A stretch of DNA of 16,600 nucleotides, taken from contig CACXHA010000003.1 of assembly GCA_902767385.1 (NCBI GenBank), forward strand, positions 1 through 16,600, in the 5' to 3' direction. The notes beneath the pieces are model-generated. The model was not told where the DNA came from and searched no databases. It saw nothing but the letters and a program-made list of their open reading frames with translations. Shown here piece by piece: positions 13,995-16,600 of this stretch (its first letter is position 1; each line of letters opens with the position of its first letter). The stretch comes from an uncultured Elusimicrobium sp. GTDB lineage: Bacteria > Elusimicrobiota > Elusimicrobia > Elusimicrobiales > Elusimicrobiaceae. Made by a program: the position numbers and the translations under genes.

Positions 13995-15700
13995 AACAAT
14001 TTTTAGCCGCGCTCTTTTTGCTTGTTACGTTACCGCTATTCGGGGCGGTAAAGTTGGAAGATTTATCCCCGCAGGAACAATTAGGCCAAACCTTGGTTGC
14101 TTTTGTAGATGTGGACAGTGCCGAATTGGTACGCCCGGCCATTGAGCAAGGCAAATTGGGCGGTGTGCTGATTCAATGGGGGAATTATTCGCTCAAAGAA
14201 ACGCGCCGCTTAATTGAAAAATTACAAAGCTGGGCGGCCAAGTCTCCGCATAAAATACCGCTTTTGGTTTCCATTGATTACGAGGGAGGGACTGTTTACA
14301 CTCCCATTACCTTGGGGTTTGATTATTTACCTACCAATATGCTTTTGGCTGCCAGCCAAGACGAAGAAAAAGCGGCTACGCTGGCGTATTTGGCTGGCCA
14401 ACAACTGCGCAGTGCGGGTGTGCATATCAATTTTTCGCCGGTGCTAGATGTAAATAGTAATCCGCGTAACCCGATTATCGGCGTGCGTTCCTTCGGGTCG
14501 GACTCGGCTACCGTTACCAAAATGGGTATGGCGCTTTTAAATGGTTTTAAGGCCGCGGGGATTGTGCCGATTGTAAAACATTTTCCGGGGCATGGGGATA
14601 CATCTTTAGATTCCCACTACGCAGTACCGGTTGTCAACGCTTCCAAGGCCGATTTGCAACGCATTCATCTGGCCCCTTTTAAAAAAGCGATTGAACAAGG
14701 GGTGGCCGGTGTAATGACGGGGCACGTATTATATCCGGCACTGGATAAAAAAGAAGTGGCCTCTTTTTCTAAACCGATTTTACAGGGGTTACTACGCGAA
14801 GAAATGGGATTTAAAGGGCTTATTGTAACCGATAGTTTGGATATGAAAGGAGCCACGCAATTTTGTACGATTTCCGGTTGCGCGGCGCGTTCTTTGTCGG
14901 CGGGTGCGGATATGATTTTGCTAGGCCGCTACATTAAGCCGCTTACGTTGTTTGACCAAATTAATACGCACGTACAGGAACAAAAATTAACGCCGCGTGT
15001 GCGCCAAGCGGCCGCGCGTATTTTGCAACTTAAAAAGCAGTTGGGTCTACTAGATAACGGTTTTGTAAAACAAGCACCTGTACCGATAGAGCGTGCGTAC
15101 AAACAGACCTTGGCGGACTTAAGCAAAGAGGCAGTAACGCTTGTGCGGGACCGGGACGGACTCATTCCTTTTTCACCCGATAAGCAACGCCCGAACGTGT
15201 GTGCCGTATTTTTTGCGCCACCCCGCTTTGCCGATCAGTTGGCGCATATCAGCAAACCTTTTTTGGAACGCGGTTATCACGTGCGTGCTTACAACGCGCC
15301 TCTTTCCCCAAAAGAAAAAGATACGGCCCGTGCTTTAAAATGTGCCGACGGGGCGGACCTAGTAGTGGTGGCCAGTTTACAATGGGCGGACAAACTCAAT
15401 TTAAATCAAAAACATACGATCGAAAAAATGCTTGATAAAAACCCCAAGTTGGTGTTTTTGTCTGTTATGAATCCGTACGATATTCCGCATTATCCGCGTA
15501 TGGGAACGGTGCTGGCAACGTATGGACTTAATAGTTTTGCCTTGCAAACGGCGGCGGATATTATCGTCGGTAATGAGCAAGCCCAAGGCGTGCTGCCCGT
15601 AGAATTGCCCGAACGGGCCCAACGACCCACCGCGCTGGCACCTTATGCAGTGCCTGAACGGCCGGCGCACTCGCTAGAAATACAAGGCAAAAGATTTTAG
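13991..15700 (+). CDS. nagZ: secreted NagZ-type beta-N-acetylglucosaminidase (GH3)
   Basis: A 569-residue glycoside hydrolase of family 3 that removes GlcNAc from muropeptides. Residues 1-19 are a signal peptide (MKQFLAALFLLVTLPLFGA), so it is exported rather than cytoplasmic like E. coli NagZ. SIDYEGG at 94-100 and the NagZ-specific loop KHFPGHGDTSLDSH at 196-209 (Asp-His acid/base dyad) are intact. The nucleophile is Asp281 in VTDSLDM. A second domain (about 365-569) resembles the GH3 C-terminal domain of the two-domain Gram-positive YbbD type. The ATG overlaps the metallophosphoesterase stop. The gene ends tail to tail with dedA, the two stop codons sharing bases, and no terminator hairpin is visible between them. 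Confidence 0.9.
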   Translation: MKQFLAALFLLVTLPLFGAVKLEDLSPQEQLGQTLVAFVDVDSAELVRPAIEQGKLGGVLIQWGNYSLKETRRLIEKLQSWAAKSPHKIPLLVSIDYEGGTVYTPITLGFDYLPTNMLLAASQDEEKAATLAYLAGQQLRSAGVHINFSPVLDVNSNPRNPIIGVRSFGSDSATVTKMGMALLNGFKAAGIVPIVKHFPGHGDTSLDSHYAVPVVNASKADLQRIHLAPFKKAIEQGVAGVMTGHVLYPALDKKEVASFSKPILQGLLREEMGFKGLIVTDSLDMKGATQFCTISGCAARSLSAGADMILLGRYIKPLTLFDQINTHVQEQKLTPRVRQAAARILQLKKQLGLLDNGFVKQAPVPIERAYKQTLADLSKEAVTLVRDRDGLIPFSPDKQRPNVCAVFFAPPRFADQLAHISKPFLERGYHVRAYNAPLSPKEKDTARALKCADGADLVVVASLQWADKLNLNQKHTIEKMLDKNPKLVFLSVMNPYDIPHYPRMGTVLATYGLNSFALQTAADIIVGNEQAQGVLPVELPERAQRPTALAPYAVPERPAHSLEIQGKRF

Positions 15701-16344
15701 TTTGTTTTGCGTCGTTCGCGCCAATATTCAATTACAGCCGGTAAGATAGAAATCACAATAATCACTACAATCACGTAGTGGAATTGTTTTTTGACGATGG
15801 GCAAATCGGCAAAATAATATCCCCCTAAAATAAACAAGAGGACCCACGCCGCCGCCCCGATTAAGTTGTAACTGGCAAAGCGCAAATACGTCATTTTGCC
15901 AATGCCGGCTACGAAAGGCGCAAACGTGCGGATAATAGGGATAAAGCGGGCCAGGATAATCGTTTTGCCGCCGTATTTTTCATAAAAAGAGTGCGCTTTT
16001 AGTAAATGGTTTTTATTTAAAAAGCGGCTCTTTTCTTGCGTAAACACTTTAGGACCCAACCACTTGCCAATTTCATAATTGCAAAAATCTCCCAAGGCAG
16101 CCGCTATAAAGGCGGTGGGAATTAAAATCCACAAATTAATGCCGCTCACTTCGCTGGCGGCCAAGGCGCCGCACGCAAAGAGCAGTGAATCTCCGGGTAA
16201 AAACGGAGTAACTACCAGGCCCGTTTCACAAAAAATGACTACAAAAATACCGACGTACAACCACGTCCCGGCACTAGCTGCCCAGGCATTTAAGTAAACG
16301 TCTAAGTGTAAAAAAATATCCAGAAGTTGCGCAAATAATTCCAT
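15697..16344 (-). CDS. DedA family membrane protein
   Basis: A 215-residue polytopic inner-membrane protein of the DedA/VTT superfamily, members of which flip undecaprenyl phosphate or phosphatidyl lipids. The two re-entrant signatures are present: FCETGLVVTPFLPGDSLLF at 38-56 (Glu40, Asp52) and GGKTIILARFIPIIRTFAPFVAG at 125-147, with the functionally required Arg133 and Arg139. Four to five hydrophobic segments and a basic tail (RERRK) match the usual topology. Upstream of the ATG at 16344 there is no Shine-Dalgarno sequence; TAAAAT lies 6 nt before the ATG on the minus strand. It is a single-gene unit. A role in recycling the lipid carrier would suit the peptidoglycan genes in the window. 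Confidence 0.92.
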   Translation of the reverse strand: MELFAQLLDIFLHLDVYLNAWAASAGTWLYVGIFVVIFCETGLVVTPFLPGDSLLFACGALAASEVSGINLWILIPTAFIAAALGDFCNYEIGKWLGPKVFTQEKSRFLNKNHLLKAHSFYEKYGGKTIILARFIPIIRTFAPFVAGIGKMTYLRFASYNLIGAAAWVLLFILGGYYFADLPIVKKQFHYVIVVIIVISILPAVIEYWRERRKTN

Positions 16345-16350
16345 AAGTAT

Positions 16351-16356
16351 ATTTTA
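16351..16356 (-). promoter_or_regulatory. -10-like element of dedA, leaderless geometry
   Basis: TAAAAT on the minus strand, followed by 6 nt (ATACTT) and then the dedA ATG. No recognisable -35 box was found at a 16-19 bp distance, so this rests on the -10 and the absence of a Shine-Dalgarno sequence. Confidence 0.35.
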
Positions 16357-16453
16357 CTAAATCTGCCAAAAGGTATAGGTGGCTTTGGATACTCACTTGA
16401 ATGTTTTATAGAGAAGTTTATTTTTAAGCCGTTCTGTTTAAAACGCCAGTTGC

Positions 16454-16483
16454 TTGACTTGTTTTTTTTTTTTTTGCTACAGT
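16454..16483 (+). promoter_or_regulatory. promoter with a 14-T tract in its spacer
   Basis: TTGACT (16454-16459) and TACAGT (16478-16483) are 18 bp apart, and the spacer contains 14 consecutive T (16462-16475). The predicted transcript start is near 16490, giving a leader of about 86 nt before the gene at 16576. Length changes in the T-run would change the box spacing. The leader has no riboswitch fold I recognise. Confidence 0.5.
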
Positions 16484-16575
16484 TTTCAATGATGGCAATG
16501 GGGGGATATATCTCTGTTGTTAAGTCGTTATATAAAAGGTTTTAAAGCATTTAACGGTACTATAAAGGAGAAACA

Positions 16576-16600
16576 ATGAGACAAGAGAAAAAGACGAGAA
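16576..16600 (+). CDS. start of an unidentified gene (cut by window edge)
   Basis: An ATG with an AAAGGAG ribosome binding site ending 5 nt upstream opens a frame reading MRQEKKTR before the window ends. Eight residues are too few to assign a family. It is judged real because of the strong ribosome binding site and the promoter-like sequence upstream. Confidence 0.55.

Noticed and set aside
1..16600. CRISPR array, insertion sequence, prophage or defence genes
   Set aside because: No regularly spaced repeats, transposase, integrase, phage structural genes or nuclease/effector genes were seen on either strand.

Overview
The window is a piece of bacterial chromosome: compact, moderate in GC, with short operons on both strands and mostly housekeeping, cell-envelope and type IV pilus genes. 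Several things together point to a Gram-negative-like anaerobe, possibly an Elusimicrobiota-type gut bacterium: a SpoVG homologue in a non-Bacillus setting, a MEP-pathway kinase (IspE), a GspG-like minor pilin beside a prepilin peptidase, a GYF-domain membrane protein beside PilT, and tRNA genes with no encoded CCA. That placement is inference from style and content; no marker here proves it.

Layout. (1) 1-350: tRNA-Arg(CCT), a GC-rich non-coding stretch, a terminator hairpin, then a good promoter for a nitroreductase gene (351-956, +). (2) 957-1256: a second GC-rich non-coding stretch with two perfect hairpins, then tRNA-Gln(TTG) on the minus strand. (3) 1322-5487, minus: a four-gene run, amidase (amidase_3), a MORN_2/YwqK-like repeat protein, ispE and spoVG. 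Its genes overlap or lie up to 41 nt apart. (4) 5513-8713, plus: Nif3-like metal protein, M20 metallopeptidase, pilin-like protein and prepilin peptidase. (5) 8729-8764: a perfect 16-bp bidirectional terminator. (6) 8779-12812, minus: gltX, a GYF-domain single-pass membrane protein and pilT. (7) 12918-15700, plus: a membrane metallophosphoesterase overlapping a secreted NagZ-type glycosidase. (8) 15697-16344, minus: a DedA-family membrane protein whose stop codon overlaps that of nagZ. (9) 16345-16600: a regulatory region with a 14-T tract between -35-like and -10-like boxes, then the first codons of an unidentified gene.

Functionally the window combines peptidoglycan turnover (amidase, NagZ), lipid-carrier and isoprenoid supply (IspE, DedA) and type IV pili (pilin, PilD, PilT, perhaps the GYF protein), with glutamyl-tRNA synthesis and general housekeeping.

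The most unusual signals are non-coding. First, both tRNA genes are followed by a GC-rich segment that ends in a degenerate direct copy of the tRNA 3' end, as in a decayed tRNA-targeting insertion. Second, the 14-T tract sits in a promoter spacer, as in phase-variable promoters. Third, several operon-leading genes have no Shine-Dalgarno sequence but carry a -10-like hexamer 6 nt before ATG, which suggests leaderless mRNAs. No CRISPR array, insertion sequence, prophage or defence operon was seen.
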